From assembly GCA_019912965.1 (NCBI GenBank), contig JAIOHM010000105.1, positions 1 to 64,000 on the forward strand: DNA of 64,000 bases, given 5' to 3'. The translations under genes were made by a program, and so were the position numbers. The notes beneath the pieces were generated by a model that was not told the DNA's origin, searched no databases, and saw nothing but the letters and a program-made list of their open reading frames with translations. This stretch comes from Anaerolineae bacterium (GTDB lineage Bacteria > Chloroflexota > Anaerolineae > Aggregatilineales > Phototrophicaceae). Position 1 is the stretch's first letter, and each line of letters starts with the position of its first letter. Of the stretch, positions 34,134-44,439 are shown in pieces.

Positions 34134-36077
34134 TTATGGAACATCCACCACAAAACTATCAGTTGCACTCCACAGGCTAACCCGATTATCAGCTTTCGCC
34201 CGCACACGCCAGTAATAAACCCCATCCGCCAGATGTGTCGTCGGTGCAGAAGCGTCCGGAGCGGTTGCTGTATAGCTGTCGGGATCGCTAAAGGCACTGC
34301 TGCTGTCCACCTGAATTTCGTACTCACGCGCCCAGCTAACCCGCCCCCATGTCAATGTAGGGGTAGCGGTGGTGAAATAATTCCGAAGCATCGTATTTCC
34401 GTGAATGACAGGTGGTGTAATCTTGAACGGTTCATCCGTCGCCGCGAAATACAGCCATGCGGTTGGGGCGATACCATGCCACGGCGAAAGCCAGATAATG
34501 TAGCCCGAAAAAGTATCCGGCGAATTCGGAATGCCGCCATCCTCTGCCGCTTGGTCAAGCATATCCTGAAGGTAAATCGTACTGTTTTCGCCGCCCTGAT
34601 CAATATATTGCAGCGTTCCCTCGTTCCAAACGCTGAACGGCCCTGCCCCGTCAAATCCACAAAGGCTGCCATCGCTGGATGTCGTCACCAGCGTCCCGTG
34701 TGCATAGCTCAACGCCTTCCGCGCATCACCAGCCAGCCCATTCGCCCGCAAAAATGCCGCCCCCCATGTCTGTGCATCCAGAAAAATCCGGTGATGCACA
34801 GTTGATGACTTAAACCGTCCCATCCCGGAGTCCCACACCTGACCAAGCAGATAATCCCGCAAACGGTCAGCCTGAACCTGATAGCCTGTGGACTGAAACG
34901 CCCACCATGCGCTCAAATTCCATTCGGTTATCGGCTCTTGCAAAGTTCCATTTTGCACAATGCGTACACTGCCATCCGAACGCTGCTGCGCCGCAATCCA
35001 TGCCGCCCCTTGCGCTGCATCTGTATAAGCCAGTTGTGCCTTATCGCCGTCCGGTTCCAGCGCGTAATAACGCATCAGCCCAAGCACTATCCATGCAATC
35101 GGCCCGATATCCCGTTTTGCAGAAATCACCGGCGTATTCGTCCCATAATCATAATTGTGATACCACGACCCATCCGCATTTTGTAACTGGCGCAGCCGCT
35201 CAACCAGCAGCCGTGCTTTTGGGAGGTCAGTGTTGGCAAGCACAATTAACGCCACCCCCTGATCATAGGTATACGCAAAATTGAAAGATTCTTCCTGCCA
35301 CGATTTCAGCAAACCACCCGGCTGCTGACGTGCAGCAATCCAGCCTGCTGCCGCATTCCGAACCGCTGGACTGATGCTCACGGTTTCAAAGTTGGAGGGT
35401 ATACTGCGCGAAGCCAGATTCACCAATTGCAGTTGGTCAATCAGGAAATCCCCTTCCTCAATTCCGAGTTTTTGGAAATCACTTTCCGGGGTCGAACCTA
35501 CCACCGAAACGAAAATAGCCTTAACCTGGGCAAAATCCGGGAAAGGCTGTCCATCTTGCTTGAGATCCTTCAAATCCCATGTAGCATACGACCACCACGA
35601 ACCGCCCGTCGATTCGTTCCACGAACTGCCGAAATAAATTTCGTCGATCAGGTCAGGATCGTTGTCATCCGGCGCGACCAGCCCGATTTCGATAGTATTG
35701 CGGTTGCTCCCCCGATGCAGGAAACGCAGATGGTCGCCGGTTGTCAGATTCAGTGGTGGATTAAAATCCCGGCGAAATTGCACCCAGGGAATCGGCGTTT
35801 GTCCGGGGGTAATGACAGTAGGACGCGGGCCAAAATCATAATGCAGTTGCAGCGCCTGCCCACTGTATCCGGCAGCACTCGTCAGTGTGCCGCCCACCGC
35901 ATTATTACCGGAACGAATCTGCCAGTCGCCGACTGCTTCCATTGCGTCAATTGTTGTTCCGGTCAATGAGCCGCAGGGCGGGGTTGGGGGCAGCAGGATT
36001 ACAGCCGCGCGGCTATCAGCTTGCGTGATGGAGGAGGTTAAGAACAAAAATAGAGCAACAAGCAGGAATTTACCCAT
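34134..36077 (-). CDS. Secreted alpha/alpha-toroid protein, possible glycoside hydrolase
   Basis: A 647-residue protein with a signal peptide (FLLVALFLFLTSSITQA). Residues 40-230 look like a carbohydrate-binding beta-sandwich (AVGDWQIRSGNNAVGG to DFLIDQLQLVN). Residues 245-550 are helical repeats with QNADGSWYHNYDYG, AAWIAAQQRSDGSVR and LDAQTWGAAFL, as in (alpha/alpha)6-barrel enzymes. A fibronectin III-like domain ends the protein (LTWGRVSWAREYEIQVD to YYWRVRAK). The Q-x(2)-DGSW repeats also recall prenyltransferase-like toroids. Substrate unknown; polysaccharide is plausible. Confidence 0.75.
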   Translation of the reverse strand: MGKFLLVALFLFLTSSITQADSRAAVILLPPTPPCGSLTGTTIDAMEAVGDWQIRSGNNAVGGTLTSAAGYSGQALQLHYDFGPRPTVITPGQTPIPWVQFRRDFNPPLNLTTGDHLRFLHRGSNRNTIEIGLVAPDDNDPDLIDEIYFGSSWNESTGGSWWSYATWDLKDLKQDGQPFPDFAQVKAIFVSVVGSTPESDFQKLGIEEGDFLIDQLQLVNLASRSIPSNFETVSISPAVRNAAAGWIAARQQPGGLLKSWQEESFNFAYTYDQGVALIVLANTDLPKARLLVERLRQLQNADGSWYHNYDYGTNTPVISAKRDIGPIAWIVLGLMRYYALEPDGDKAQLAYTDAAQGAAWIAAQQRSDGSVRIVQNGTLQEPITEWNLSAWWAFQSTGYQVQADRLRDYLLGQVWDSGMGRFKSSTVHHRIFLDAQTWGAAFLRANGLAGDARKALSYAHGTLVTTSSDGSLCGFDGAGPFSVWNEGTLQYIDQGGENSTIYLQDMLDQAAEDGGIPNSPDTFSGYIIWLSPWHGIAPTAWLYFAATDEPFKITPPVIHGNTMLRNYFTTATPTLTWGRVSWAREYEIQVDSSSAFSDPDSYTATAPDASAPTTHLADGVYYWRVRAKADNRVSLWSATDSFVVDVP

Positions 36078-36291
36078 ATATAAACCTTTCGGGTATATTC
36101 CAGAATGTGTTTTTCTATTGTGACAATAAAATGGCTTTTTGTCGAATAGATAGAAATGCCTGCTAAACCCTCTCCAGCCGCTTTAGTCTGAGTAAGATAG
36201 GTCAGATGGCCTATTCGAGGACAGTTCCGCTGTCTCATGGACATTGACTTTGGTTTTTATACCATAGAGAGAATCATCAGGAGATTTATAC

Positions 36292-36843
36292 ATGGCAGCA
36301 GTTTTAGTCGAACAAGTAACCAGCCCCGTTCAGACTCCCCCAAATCACACGCGCTATGAAACCATCCATAAGCAGCGTAACCGTATTCTCGCGCAAGCGG
36401 TTATTCAAACATCACGATTCCTGGTAAAAAACTGTGCCAGCGAGTTAGAAACCACTGCACATTCGACTCCCAACCATCAAACCATTATTGAAACACTCGA
36501 AAGCTGTCTGGATGAAACCCATCTTCCCAAAACAGATCAGCAGCTTATTATCATGCTCGGCATAGGCATACTTTGTGAATCAGACCACACAGCGGATCAA
36601 AATTCGATAAGGCTTTACCAGAAAGATGGCCGGGACATTGACCCAGGTATGATTTTGCGGCTCGGTCGTTCATTGCATCGCGAACCTGACAAAAAACCCC
36701 TGCTCTGGCGTTTTATCCACCAGAGAGCAATTTCCGCTACCCAACACACTCCACTGATCGAAGCCTACATTGAGGCGCTGCTGGATGAAGTATCCATAAG
36801 TCATATCGACGAAGCCATGAACAAGACTTTCGTCAACGCATAA
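36292..36843 (+). CDS. Hypothetical protein, unrecognised
   Basis: A 183-residue soluble protein with a strong ribosome binding site (TCAGGAGATTTATAC). The sequence is mixed helical with several histidines and no signal peptide, membrane helix or motif I know. The central IIMLGIGILCESDHTADQNS and the later RLGRSLHREPDKKPLLWRFI might be core helices. It stands alone, with 213 bases before and 168 after it that show no other gene. Likely real because of the ribosome binding site and the uninterrupted frame. Confidence 0.6.
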   Translation: MAAVLVEQVTSPVQTPPNHTRYETIHKQRNRILAQAVIQTSRFLVKNCASELETTAHSTPNHQTIIETLESCLDETHLPKTDQQLIIMLGIGILCESDHTADQNSIRLYQKDGRDIDPGMILRLGRSLHREPDKKPLLWRFIHQRAISATQHTPLIEAYIEALLDEVSISHIDEAMNKTFVNA

Positions 36844-37011
36844 CTCCACAGCAGGTATTTCTATCGCTCATTACACCCATGCTTGCCTGAACAAACAAAC
36901 GCTTAACCGAATCACCCCAAATTCTTCACACAAACCAGTACTTTTCTACTAGTCCAGCTTACCCCACTTAGCCGTACAGTTAAAAAAGGATAAATACATC
37001 AGGGGGAGCTG

Positions 37012-40000
37012 ATGAAAGTTATATCGTTTCGCGTCCTATTCATGGCATTTGCGGTAATGCTCATTTGTCTGCCGGGGACGGCCTTTGCCGATGGTGAAAC
37101 GCCAACGGAAACACCGATTCCACCCACCGAAACACCCATTCCCCCGACGGAAACGCCTGTTCCCCCAACCGAAACACCCGTTCCGCCGACGGAAACACCC
37201 ATTCCACCTACCGAAACGCCTGTTCCGCCGACCGAGACACCTGTTCCCCCGACGGAAACGCCAATTCCACCCACCGAAACACCTCTTCCGCCAACGGCTA
37301 CGCCCATTGTGCTAATTGCCGACGCTAAATACACTATTGCACTCTTTAGCGGCCCCGGCAATATCTACTGCTATGCTAATATTGACACATTGCCTGTAGA
37401 CGAAGATGTTGTACTTTTAGGCCGTGCCCAAAGTGTCTGCACAGCCACAACAGTCGACTGGCATTATCTGGTGCGCCGTTCGAATGGAAGCGAAGGCTGG
37501 GCCAGAGGCAGTACCTTAAATCTGCCGCCCGGTGTCGAAACACTTCCCGTTTTAACGCCACCTGCAACCGTGACGCCGACTATTCCACCTACAGCATCAT
37601 CGACCAAGACACCGACCAAAACACCGACTATCACCAAAACGCCGACCGCCACTGTGACTCCGACGAACACATCAACTCCGTCATCAACCCCAACAGCATC
37701 CCCGACCCCCGCCAATGGGACGGGTACAGGTCTGATGGGTGAATATTTTGATAATGCTGATTTCACAGGTTTCACCTTAGCCCGTGTTGATCCAACCATC
37801 AGCTTCAACTGGAGTCAGGGATCACCCAGCCCTCTCATCGATAACAACACCTTCTCGGTGCGCTGGACGGGGCAAGTGCAACCGCTTTATACCGAAACCT
37901 ACACCTTCACTACCCAGAGTGATGATGGTGTGCGTCTGTGGGTCAACAACCAGTTGATTATTGACGATTGGCAGGTACAGGGCACAACCATCAACACCGG
38001 GACAATCACCCTCAATGCCAATCAGTTTTACGACATACGCATGGAATATTTCGAGGATGCGGGTTATGCCGATGCCCAGTTGAGTTGGGGCAGCCCCAGC
38101 CAGACTGGCGAAATCATACCGGCCAGCCAGCTTTATCCCGCCCAATCGACCGAACCGACTGTGACACCCAGCATCACCCCAACGGTTTACGTCTCGCCAA
38201 CCAGCACCCCCACCAATGGGAACGGCACAGGTTTACTGGGCGAATATTTCGATAATGCCACGCTAACCAAGTTGCGCGTTGTTCGCACCGATCCTGCTAT
38301 AAACTTCAACTGGGGGTACGGTTCGCCCAGCCCGTTGGTTGGCCCGGACACCTTCTCGGTACGCTGGACGGGTCAGATCCAGCCGCGCTATTCCGAAACC
38401 TACACATTCCTTGTGACGAGTGACGATGGTGTGCGCCTGTGGATCAATAATCAGTTGATCATTGATGACTGGCAGACTCAGGGCAACACCGTCAACATAG
38501 GCTCAATCACCCTTGATGCGAACACCTTGTACGCCATTCGCATCGAATTTTTCGAGCAGACCGGCAGTGCACGCATGGAGATGAGCTGGTCAAGCGCCAG
38601 TCAGCTTGCGGAGATTATCCCGGCCAGTCAGCTTTATCCGGCAGTGCCAACCCAACCAACCGTGACCTTTACACCGACGCCAACGCCTTCGCGGACGCCA
38701 ACCCCTGGCCCATCACCAACTCGGCCACCGACCCGTACACCGGCGCCGACCTACACGCCAAGCATAACAATGACTAAGACGCCGACCAAAACACCGACGC
38801 CGACCATGAGCGCGACGTACACGCCGCTGCCGCCAACCGCGACTTCAACATCGACGAATACGCCGACGCCCACCGAAACGGCTACCTATACGCCATCGCC
38901 GACGGAAACGCCAACCAACACACCAACCTTTACGTCATCTCCTACGGAAACACCAACCAACACACCGACAATTACGCCAACTGCCTCGCCGACTCCCCTC
39001 ACCGCAATCACCGCCTCGACAGGTGGCATGTTCAGCGGCCCCGGTAACATCTATTGCTATAACTATATTGGCGGTGTAGCTGAAGCTGAAACCGTTGTCC
39101 TGTTGGGACGTGCGGAAAATCAGTGCGGCCCGTATTATGTTGAGTGGTTCTATCTAGTGCGTCGTTCGACGGGTGAAGAAGGTTGGGTCATGGAGCATGT
39201 CCTAGACCTCCCAACGGGATACGAAACCCTGCCTGTATTGATGCCCCCAGCGACTCATACCCCCACAACAACGCCAACGGTAACGGCTACCTTTACGCCA
39301 TCGCCAACTGCTACGTTGACACCAACCAACACGCCCACATCAACGCCAACCGATACGGCTACCTATACACCAACACCGACGGAGACATCAACCTTCACAC
39401 CGTCGCCGACCGCTACCCTAACGCCGACGAATACGCCGACCAATACCTTTACACCAACCAACACACCCACCAATACAGCTACTTTTACGCCATCGCCGAC
39501 CAACACAGCTACCTATACACCATCGCCGACGGATACACCGACCAATACGCCAACGGCTACGCCGGAACCATTAACCGCCACCACCATCTACACGGCTGGC
39601 TTGTTTAACGGCCCCGGCAATATTTACTGCTATAACCATATCGGTGGTCTGAGCAAAAACGAAACCGTTATCCTGCTGGGACGTGCGGAAAATCAGTGCG
39701 GCCCGTATTATGTTGAGTGGTTCTATCTGGTGCGCCGTTCGAATGGGGAAGAAGGCTGGGTGATGGAACATATCTTAACCCTCCCGACTGGTATTGAAAC
39801 CCTGCCTGTATTGACGCCACCCGCGACCAATACACCGAATCCCGCCTTTACGGCCACCTCTACGCCGTCGCCAACCAGCACAGCCACCGCGACTTTTACG
39901 CCAACGATAACCTATACACCCTCGCCAACCTTCACGCCCTATCCCACTTCCACACCCGACACGCGCAGTGGAGCTTGCCGCGCGTTGGATGGCTGGGCTG

Positions 40001-40263
40001 AATACACGGACACCTTCGATCAAGGTTGGGCGTTGTCGTCCGGTTTCTATGCGGGTGAGGTTATCACCATAACCACCACCCTGGAATCCGGCACATCCTC
40101 CAGCTTTACAGTCACATCGCCGTATAATGTGGTAGTCCTTACCGGAACAGCCCCCGGAACCTTCAGCTATACCGTTGCCACCACCGGGATATATGACTGG
40201 TACTTCATGAATGATGGGCCGGGTGCTATGTTCGTCACCGTGGAATGCGCTTCCCCTGAATAA
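37012..40263 (+). CDS. Large secreted PA14/SH3-like protein with TP-rich linkers
   Basis: A 1083-residue exported protein. A signal peptide (1-26) is followed by a PPTETP-type hexapeptide array to about 97. Three copies of an SH3-like domain (about 103-183, 667-743, 857-937) share [10 protein letters not shown] and LLGRA ... W-x-YLVRRS-x-G-x-EGW. Two PA14-like domains (about 236-376 and 402-543) share [15 protein letters not shown] and DDGVRLW[10 protein letters not shown]. Long T/P-rich linkers separate them. A last domain (about 987-1083) has two cysteines. PA14 domains bind carbohydrate. The protein probably spans the envelope or acts as an adhesin. Start at the ATG preceded by GGGGGAGCTG. 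Confidence 0.9.
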   Translation: MKVISFRVLFMAFAVMLICLPGTAFADGETPTETPIPPTETPIPPTETPVPPTETPVPPTETPIPPTETPVPPTETPVPPTETPIPPTETPLPPTATPIVLIADAKYTIALFSGPGNIYCYANIDTLPVDEDVVLLGRAQSVCTATTVDWHYLVRRSNGSEGWARGSTLNLPPGVETLPVLTPPATVTPTIPPTASSTKTPTKTPTITKTPTATVTPTNTSTPSSTPTASPTPANGTGTGLMGEYFDNADFTGFTLARVDPTISFNWSQGSPSPLIDNNTFSVRWTGQVQPLYTETYTFTTQSDDGVRLWVNNQLIIDDWQVQGTTINTGTITLNANQFYDIRMEYFEDAGYADAQLSWGSPSQTGEIIPASQLYPAQSTEPTVTPSITPTVYVSPTSTPTNGNGTGLLGEYFDNATLTKLRVVRTDPAINFNWGYGSPSPLVGPDTFSVRWTGQIQPRYSETYTFLVTSDDGVRLWINNQLIIDDWQTQGNTVNIGSITLDANTLYAIRIEFFEQTGSARMEMSWSSASQLAEIIPASQLYPAVPTQPTVTFTPTPTPSRTPTPGPSPTRPPTRTPAPTYTPSITMTKTPTKTPTPTMSATYTPLPPTATSTSTNTPTPTETATYTPSPTETPTNTPTFTSSPTETPTNTPTITPTASPTPLTAITASTGGMFSGPGNIYCYNYIGGVAEAETVVLLGRAENQCGPYYVEWFYLVRRSTGEEGWVMEHVLDLPTGYETLPVLMPPATHTPTTTPTVTATFTPSPTATLTPTNTPTSTPTDTATYTPTPTETSTFTPSPTATLTPTNTPTNTFTPTNTPTNTATFTPSPTNTATYTPSPTDTPTNTPTATPEPLTATTIYTAGLFNGPGNIYCYNHIGGLSKNETVILLGRAENQCGPYYVEWFYLVRRSNGEEGWVMEHILTLPTGIETLPVLTPPATNTPNPAFTATSTPSPTSTATATFTPTITYTPSPTFTPYPTSTPDTRSGACRALDGWAEYTDTFDQGWALSSGFYAGEVITITTTLESGTSSSFTVTSPYNVVVLTGTAPGTFSYTVATTGIYDWYFMNDGPGAMFVTVECASPE

Positions 40264-40270
40264 ACACAAA

Positions 40271-40304
40271 TGGGGACGGCTAACCACCGTCCCCATGTTT
40301 TTAT
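40271..40304 (+). terminator. Terminator after the PA14/SH3 gene
   Basis: TGGGGACGG and CCGTCCCCA form a 9-base-pair stem with a 7-base loop and are followed by TGTTTTTAT on the plus strand. The minus side has only a short AT tract. Confidence 0.85.
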
Positions 40305-40346
40305 CAACTTGTTTTCCAGCATCGCCACCGAATCAGATGAAGTCTA

Positions 40347-41378
40347 TTATTCCGCAGCACTAATCTGCTGAAGCATTGCCATGAAGACAGGAATCGCTGC
40401 TTCCCCTGTCTCACGGTCACCCGCTGTCAGGCTGTAAAACATCCAGCTATCATCAGTCGGCGTCATGGAAACCACATACACGTAACCATTTACATCCATC
40501 CCGCTGACGCCAAAACCAACCGTGTCACCGATCAGAAATTCCCCTTCTATGCTGGTATCTTCCAGTATCCCTGTCACATTTTCAGCCGCCTCCCGTGCCG
40601 ATAAATCAGCCAATTCAGTGGTGCTGGCTGTGAGCACCTGAAACGCAGCCGCCCCGGTCGTTCCATCCGCGTTCCAAACCGCGATGTCAGCAGCATCAGC
40701 GAAGAAACCTACCCCGGTGAATGGATCAACCGTCAATTCCTCAACCGTCCAATCCAGCGGATAAGGCACACTCAGATCACCGACCACAACCGGTTCTTCA
40801 CCAAGTTCAATGGGATCATCAGCAAACTGTTTCATCGTCGCCGCAACTGCCACATACAATTCCATGAATGCATCCGTGATTTCGGCTTCGGGTGTGCCCA
40901 TACCCAATATCAGATAAGTCCCGTCCATCTCCCACACCGACCCGACGCCCCACCGTCCGCTGGCATTCACGCCCGTAAAACTGACCGCCCGCCGCGCCAT
41001 AATCGGTAAATCAAATTGGACATCAACCTCAACACTGCTGGTTGCAACGGCCACAACCTCGTCTAATGTCGGATCATCATTGGAAAGTGCATCGGTAAAA
41101 ACGCTTTTTGGCGCACTGCTAAAAGTAAGCGTGTAACCGGATGGCTGCGTAGCGGTGTCATCATCGATCATCGCCGCCAGATCATCTTCATTTTCCGCCA
41201 CCGAGACGCGCTGACCAATATCATGCACCCACCCGTTCGGATACGCAAAAGTGAAATCAAGCGTCGATACCACTACCGTTTGATCCAGTTCATACCCGGT
41301 TGTGCTGCTGTCCTGTGCCAGTGTAAAGCCGGAAATTGCCATTCCAATCAAGGCAATTACCAATAAACGTTTCTTCAT
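40347..41378 (-). CDS. Secreted protein with two PsbP-like halves
   Basis: A 343-residue protein with a signal peptide (LLVIALIGMAISGFTLAQ). Two halves appear related: the first has TLDFTFAYPNGWVHDI and the second DLSVPYPLDWTVEELT, each followed by beta-rich sequence and an FMELYVAVAATMKQF / IPVFMAMLQQIS helix. The Y-P-x-x-W pattern is typical of PsbP/MOG1-like domains found in secreted bacterial proteins. No cysteine and no catalytic motif. Convergent with the PA14/SH3 gene. Function unknown. Confidence 0.75.
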   Translation of the reverse strand: MKKRLLVIALIGMAISGFTLAQDSSTTGYELDQTVVVSTLDFTFAYPNGWVHDIGQRVSVAENEDDLAAMIDDDTATQPSGYTLTFSSAPKSVFTDALSNDDPTLDEVVAVATSSVEVDVQFDLPIMARRAVSFTGVNASGRWGVGSVWEMDGTYLILGMGTPEAEITDAFMELYVAVAATMKQFADDPIELGEEPVVVGDLSVPYPLDWTVEELTVDPFTGVGFFADAADIAVWNADGTTGAAAFQVLTASTTELADLSAREAAENVTGILEDTSIEGEFLIGDTVGFGVSGMDVNGYVYVVSMTPTDDSWMFYSLTAGDRETGEAAIPVFMAMLQQISAAE

Positions 41379-41495
41379 TACTAAACCTCAATATTAGATA
41401 ATCAGATGAAAAAGTTTTAGCCCATAAAGATTACATGTAAAATAACATTTCAATCAATCTGCAATGCTTTTGCCGCGCAAAATCCCCCAACTGAC

Positions 41496-41564
41496 CTGTA
41501 AAAATATCACCTTACAGATGGACGTACATTTAGTCTTGAGCCTGTATCATGAGTTTGTTGTACT
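41496..41564 (+). promoter_or_regulatory. Candidate promoter and operator for the membrane protein-M48 operon
   Basis: TTGAGC at 41536-41541, a 17-base spacer and TGTACT at 41559-41564 make a plausible promoter. The start would fall near 41571, just ahead of the GAGGAG ribosome site. Upstream, CTGTAA (41496-41501) and TTACAG (41512-41517) form an inverted repeat with a 10-base centre, a possible regulator site. Confidence 0.4.
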
Positions 41565-41588
41565 ACTCTCCCCATGAGGAGTTTGAAG

Positions 41589-42074
41589 ATGTTTGAGTCG
41601 ATCAATAAGCATCTCAGGTTGCGGGCGGTCTTGATTGCAGGAATAGCCGCCGGAACCGCTTTTTTGGTGTTCAATGTTCTGTTCATGCCGCTGGTTTTAC
41701 AAGTATCGCCTGTCGTTATTTTGCGCTACATGGGATCACTGATATTAGGCAGTCAGGTTGTAATCCAGACTGACGTTTCCCCCGTTGTGGTCGGCTTGGT
41801 GGTACATTACCTCATCTCGCTTCTGCTCACCCTGCTGATCGCCATTGTCGTTCACCGTTGGGGATTAGTGGTTGGCGTCATCGGCGGCGCTATTCTGGGT
41901 TTATCCCTGTACGCCATTAACCTCTACACCTTCACCCTGTTCTTTCAGTGGTTTTTCGCCATCAACAACTGGGTCTTGCTCCTCAGCCATGTGGTCTTCG
42001 GCGCTGTTGCGGGCGGTGTATACGAGGTGTTCGATGACTACGATTTACCCCTTAACCGGAGGACAAACACATGA
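41589..42074 (+). CDS. Four-helix membrane protein
   Basis: A 161-residue integral membrane protein with about four helices (for example AVLIAGIAAGTAFLVFNVLF and LISLLLTLLIAIVVHRWGLV). Start taken at the second ATG, which has GAGGAGTTTGAAG before it; the first ATG lies inside that ribosome site. Its stop overlaps the M48-like protease start by four bases, so the two are coupled. It may anchor or assist the protease. Not recognised by name. Confidence 0.72.
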   Translation: MFESINKHLRLRAVLIAGIAAGTAFLVFNVLFMPLVLQVSPVVILRYMGSLILGSQVVIQTDVSPVVVGLVVHYLISLLLTLLIAIVVHRWGLVVGVIGGAILGLSLYAINLYTFTLFFQWFFAINNWVLLLSHVVFGAVAGGVYEVFDDYDLPLNRRTNT

Positions 42075-42865
42075 TGAGACGACGCAGCAGTGGCTTGAGT
42101 GGGCGCTTGATCATTGGTCTGGTCATCGTCGTCATTTCCCTGATTTCATATTTCGGATCGAAAGAATTCAATCCAATTACGGGCGAAGATCAATACCTGA
42201 GCCTGACCCCTGAACAGGAAATCGCCTTAGGGCTGCAATCCGCGCCGCAGATGATTCAGGAATTTGGCGGCCTGTATCCTGATGAAGAAGTCCAGCAGCA
42301 GATAAAGGACATCGGCAATCAGTTGGTGAATAACAGTGTCGCACAGGATACCCCGTGGCAGTTTGACTTCCATGTTTTGGATGATCCCGATATGGTGAAT
42401 GCTTTCGCCCTTCCCGGTGGACAGATATTCATCACAACCGGATTGTTATCTGAACTGGATACGGAAGATTTGGTTGCGGGTGTGTTGGCGCATGAAATTG
42501 TACATGTGCTGGCACGGCACAGCGCCCAGCAAATCGCCAAAAGTGAGTTGACCAATGGTTTGGTTGGCGCGGTTGGGGTAGCTTCTGGCGACGCCAACGC
42601 TGCCCAAACTGCTGCTATGGTCGGACAGTTAATCAATATGCGCTACGGACGGCAGGACGAATTACAATCGGATGGATTGGGCGTTTGCCTGATGATAAGC
42701 GCCAATTATGATCCCGAAGCCATGATCGAAGTCATGCAAATATTGGCAGCAGCCGGCGGCGGGCAAGCCCAGCCAGAATTTTTCAGCACCCATCCGAACC
42801 CCGAAAACCGTATCGAGGAGATTGAGCAGGCCATCGCCAACGCGGCGCAGGAATGTCCCCAATAA
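42071..42865 (+). CDS. M48-family metalloprotease, membrane-anchored
   Basis: A 264-residue protein with an N-terminal membrane helix (LIIGLVIVVISLISYFG) and an M48-type zinc protease domain outside the membrane. The zinc site is HEIVH (H141, E142, H145) with a probable third ligand E197 in RQDELQSDGLG. NAFALPGGQIFITTGLL and the final STHPNPENRIEEIEQ are characteristic of the BepA/LoiP-like group, which degrade misfolded envelope proteins. The TPR tail of BepA is absent. Coupled to the upstream membrane protein gene by an ATGA overlap. Confidence 0.92.
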   Translation: MMRRRSSGLSGRLIIGLVIVVISLISYFGSKEFNPITGEDQYLSLTPEQEIALGLQSAPQMIQEFGGLYPDEEVQQQIKDIGNQLVNNSVAQDTPWQFDFHVLDDPDMVNAFALPGGQIFITTGLLSELDTEDLVAGVLAHEIVHVLARHSAQQIAKSELTNGLVGAVGVASGDANAAQTAAMVGQLINMRYGRQDELQSDGLGVCLMISANYDPEAMIEVMQILAAAGGGQAQPEFFSTHPNPENRIEEIEQAIANAAQECPQ

Positions 42866-43082
42866 TTCCCTCTCTATGCCCTTTTAAGGGGTGGCGCTTT
42901 TGAACGCTGCCCCCAATTTGTCGTAGTGGCTAAATGCCCCTGATTACCTTGTTCCTCCCCCTCGTTGCCCACCGCTTAATGCAGCCCTCCGCCGTTTGAA
43001 AACCCGAACTTGACCGAATATTTGTTCTGATTTACAATGGAACTGTCGGCAAATAATTTCGTTCTGAGTTGGGGATGTGAAC

Positions 43083-43448
43083 ATGGAAAAACGCGGTCAA
43101 CTAAAAGTGGCAGTCCCCATCTTGCTTACGCGGGACATCAACAAGGCCGCCGATTTCTACACTCAAAAACTTGGTTTCACCGTTTCCAGCATCTACCCCA
43201 ACTACCTCATCATCAAACGCGATGAAACAGCACTGCATTTTTCTTTAGCCCAAGACCTCGACCCTAAAACCAACAGTTGCATGACCTACGTCTACGTCAG
43301 CAATATCGACAGCCTCTATGCCGAATGCCAAGAGCAGAACATCATCCATCCCAACGGCGCGCTGCAAGCAAAAGACTATGGCATGAAAGACTTCGCCGTC
43401 ATCGACCCCGACGGCAACCTGCTCACCTTTGGCGAATCCACAGCCTGA
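43083..43448 (+). CDS. VOC superfamily protein (bleomycin-resistance-like)
   Basis: A 121-residue single-domain VOC protein. VPILLTRDINKAADFYTQKL and the end KDFAVIDPDGNLLTFGE match the two halves of the bleomycin resistance/glyoxalase fold. The first metal-ligand position (usually H or Q after the first strand) is not a histidine, so it may bind ligands without catalysis, as drug-binding members do. Start at ATG preceded by TTGGGGATGTGAAC; a GTG two codons upstream is possible. It stands alone. Confidence 0.85.
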   Translation: MEKRGQLKVAVPILLTRDINKAADFYTQKLGFTVSSIYPNYLIIKRDETALHFSLAQDLDPKTNSCMTYVYVSNIDSLYAECQEQNIIHPNGALQAKDYGMKDFAVIDPDGNLLTFGESTA

Positions 43449-43580
43449 TTGTCATTTATGTCAACTTGAACTGACAATTGACATTGACGACATTGACGAC
43501 ATTACCTCTCTTCCGCAATTTATGTAGAATTCAATGGGTAAAGTCGTGATGGATAGGGCAATACTCCGAAAAGAAGGATT

Positions 43581-44369
43581 ATGAGGTCACTCTACGTCAA
43601 TGAAACCGGAATGCCCGGAGCACCCAGCATTGTCTTTTTGCACGGTATTGGTGCAAGCGGTTGGATGTGGGAAAAGCAAATTGCCGCCCTTGCCGATTTC
43701 CACTGCCTGAACGTAGACCTGCCCGGTCATGGCAAGAGTAATCAGGTGCCATGGGTATCGCTGGCAGACACTGCTGATCACATCGCAGCGCTCATTCAAT
43801 CCCGCGCTACAAACGGATGGGCACATGTCGTCGGGCTGTCGCTCGGTGGGCATATCGCGCTGGTTCTGCTGGAACGCCATGCCAACGTGGTGGATCGCGC
43901 TGTCATCAGCGGCGTCACGGATGCACCTATGCCTAATCGGGCACTGTTAAAACCGCAGCTGTGGCTAATGTCCTTCTTGCTGAAAAGGCGTTGGTTTGTG
44001 AATATGCAGGCAAGATCACTGCCCCTTTCATCCGACATGCAATCGGCTTTCACCGAAAATCTGCTGGCGATGTCGCTGCAAGCCTACCGCCGCATCTGGG
44101 AAGAAGCGGTCGATTTTTATGTGCCGCCCACTCTCAAGCTCGTGAATAACCCCACGCTCATCACAGCAGGTGGTAGCGAAACGAACATTATTACGCGAAC
44201 CGTTGATACGATCCCAAAACTCATGCCCAACGCGCAAGGACGACTCGCACCCGGACGTGGTCACGGTTGGAACATTGAAGCGCCAGACCTTTTCACCGCG
44301 ATGGTACGCGCATGGATCACTGGCACACCGCTGCCAGCAGGGTTGCAAGCGGCGCACAGCGTGGCATAG
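43581..44369 (+). CDS. Alpha/beta-fold hydrolase
   Basis: A 262-residue cytoplasmic hydrolase. SIVFLHGIGASGWMWEKQI holds the oxyanion region, VVGLSLGGHIALV the nucleophile S87, and LAPGRGHGWNIEAPDLF the likely catalytic histidine. The acid residue is not obvious; the segment TLITAGGSETNIIT has a glutamate where aspartate is usual. Start at the ATG preceded by AAGAAGGATT. It may be an esterase or lactonase. It stands alone and is followed by a weak hairpin (TGCGG and CCGCA, 44385-44399) and repeat island III. Confidence 0.85.
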   Translation: MRSLYVNETGMPGAPSIVFLHGIGASGWMWEKQIAALADFHCLNVDLPGHGKSNQVPWVSLADTADHIAALIQSRATNGWAHVVGLSLGGHIALVLLERHANVVDRAVISGVTDAPMPNRALLKPQLWLMSFLLKRRWFVNMQARSLPLSSDMQSAFTENLLAMSLQAYRRIWEEAVDFYVPPTLKLVNNPTLITAGGSETNIITRTVDTIPKLMPNAQGRLAPGRGHGWNIEAPDLFTAMVRAWITGTPLPAGLQAAHSVA

Positions 44370-44439
44370 GAACTCCACATCATGTGCGGAAGGGCCGCAT
44401 TTCCCCTCACGGATAGCCGCTTGCGATAAAACCAACCCG

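Noticed and set aside
37090-37300. Possible CRISPR-like array of regularly spaced repeats
   Set aside because: The repeats are 18-base codon-phased units encoding PPTETP inside a long open frame with no spacers.
36999-37361. Minus-strand frame with GGTGVSVGG repeats
   Set aside because: It is the antisense reading of the PPTETP-coding array of the secreted PA14/SH3 protein.
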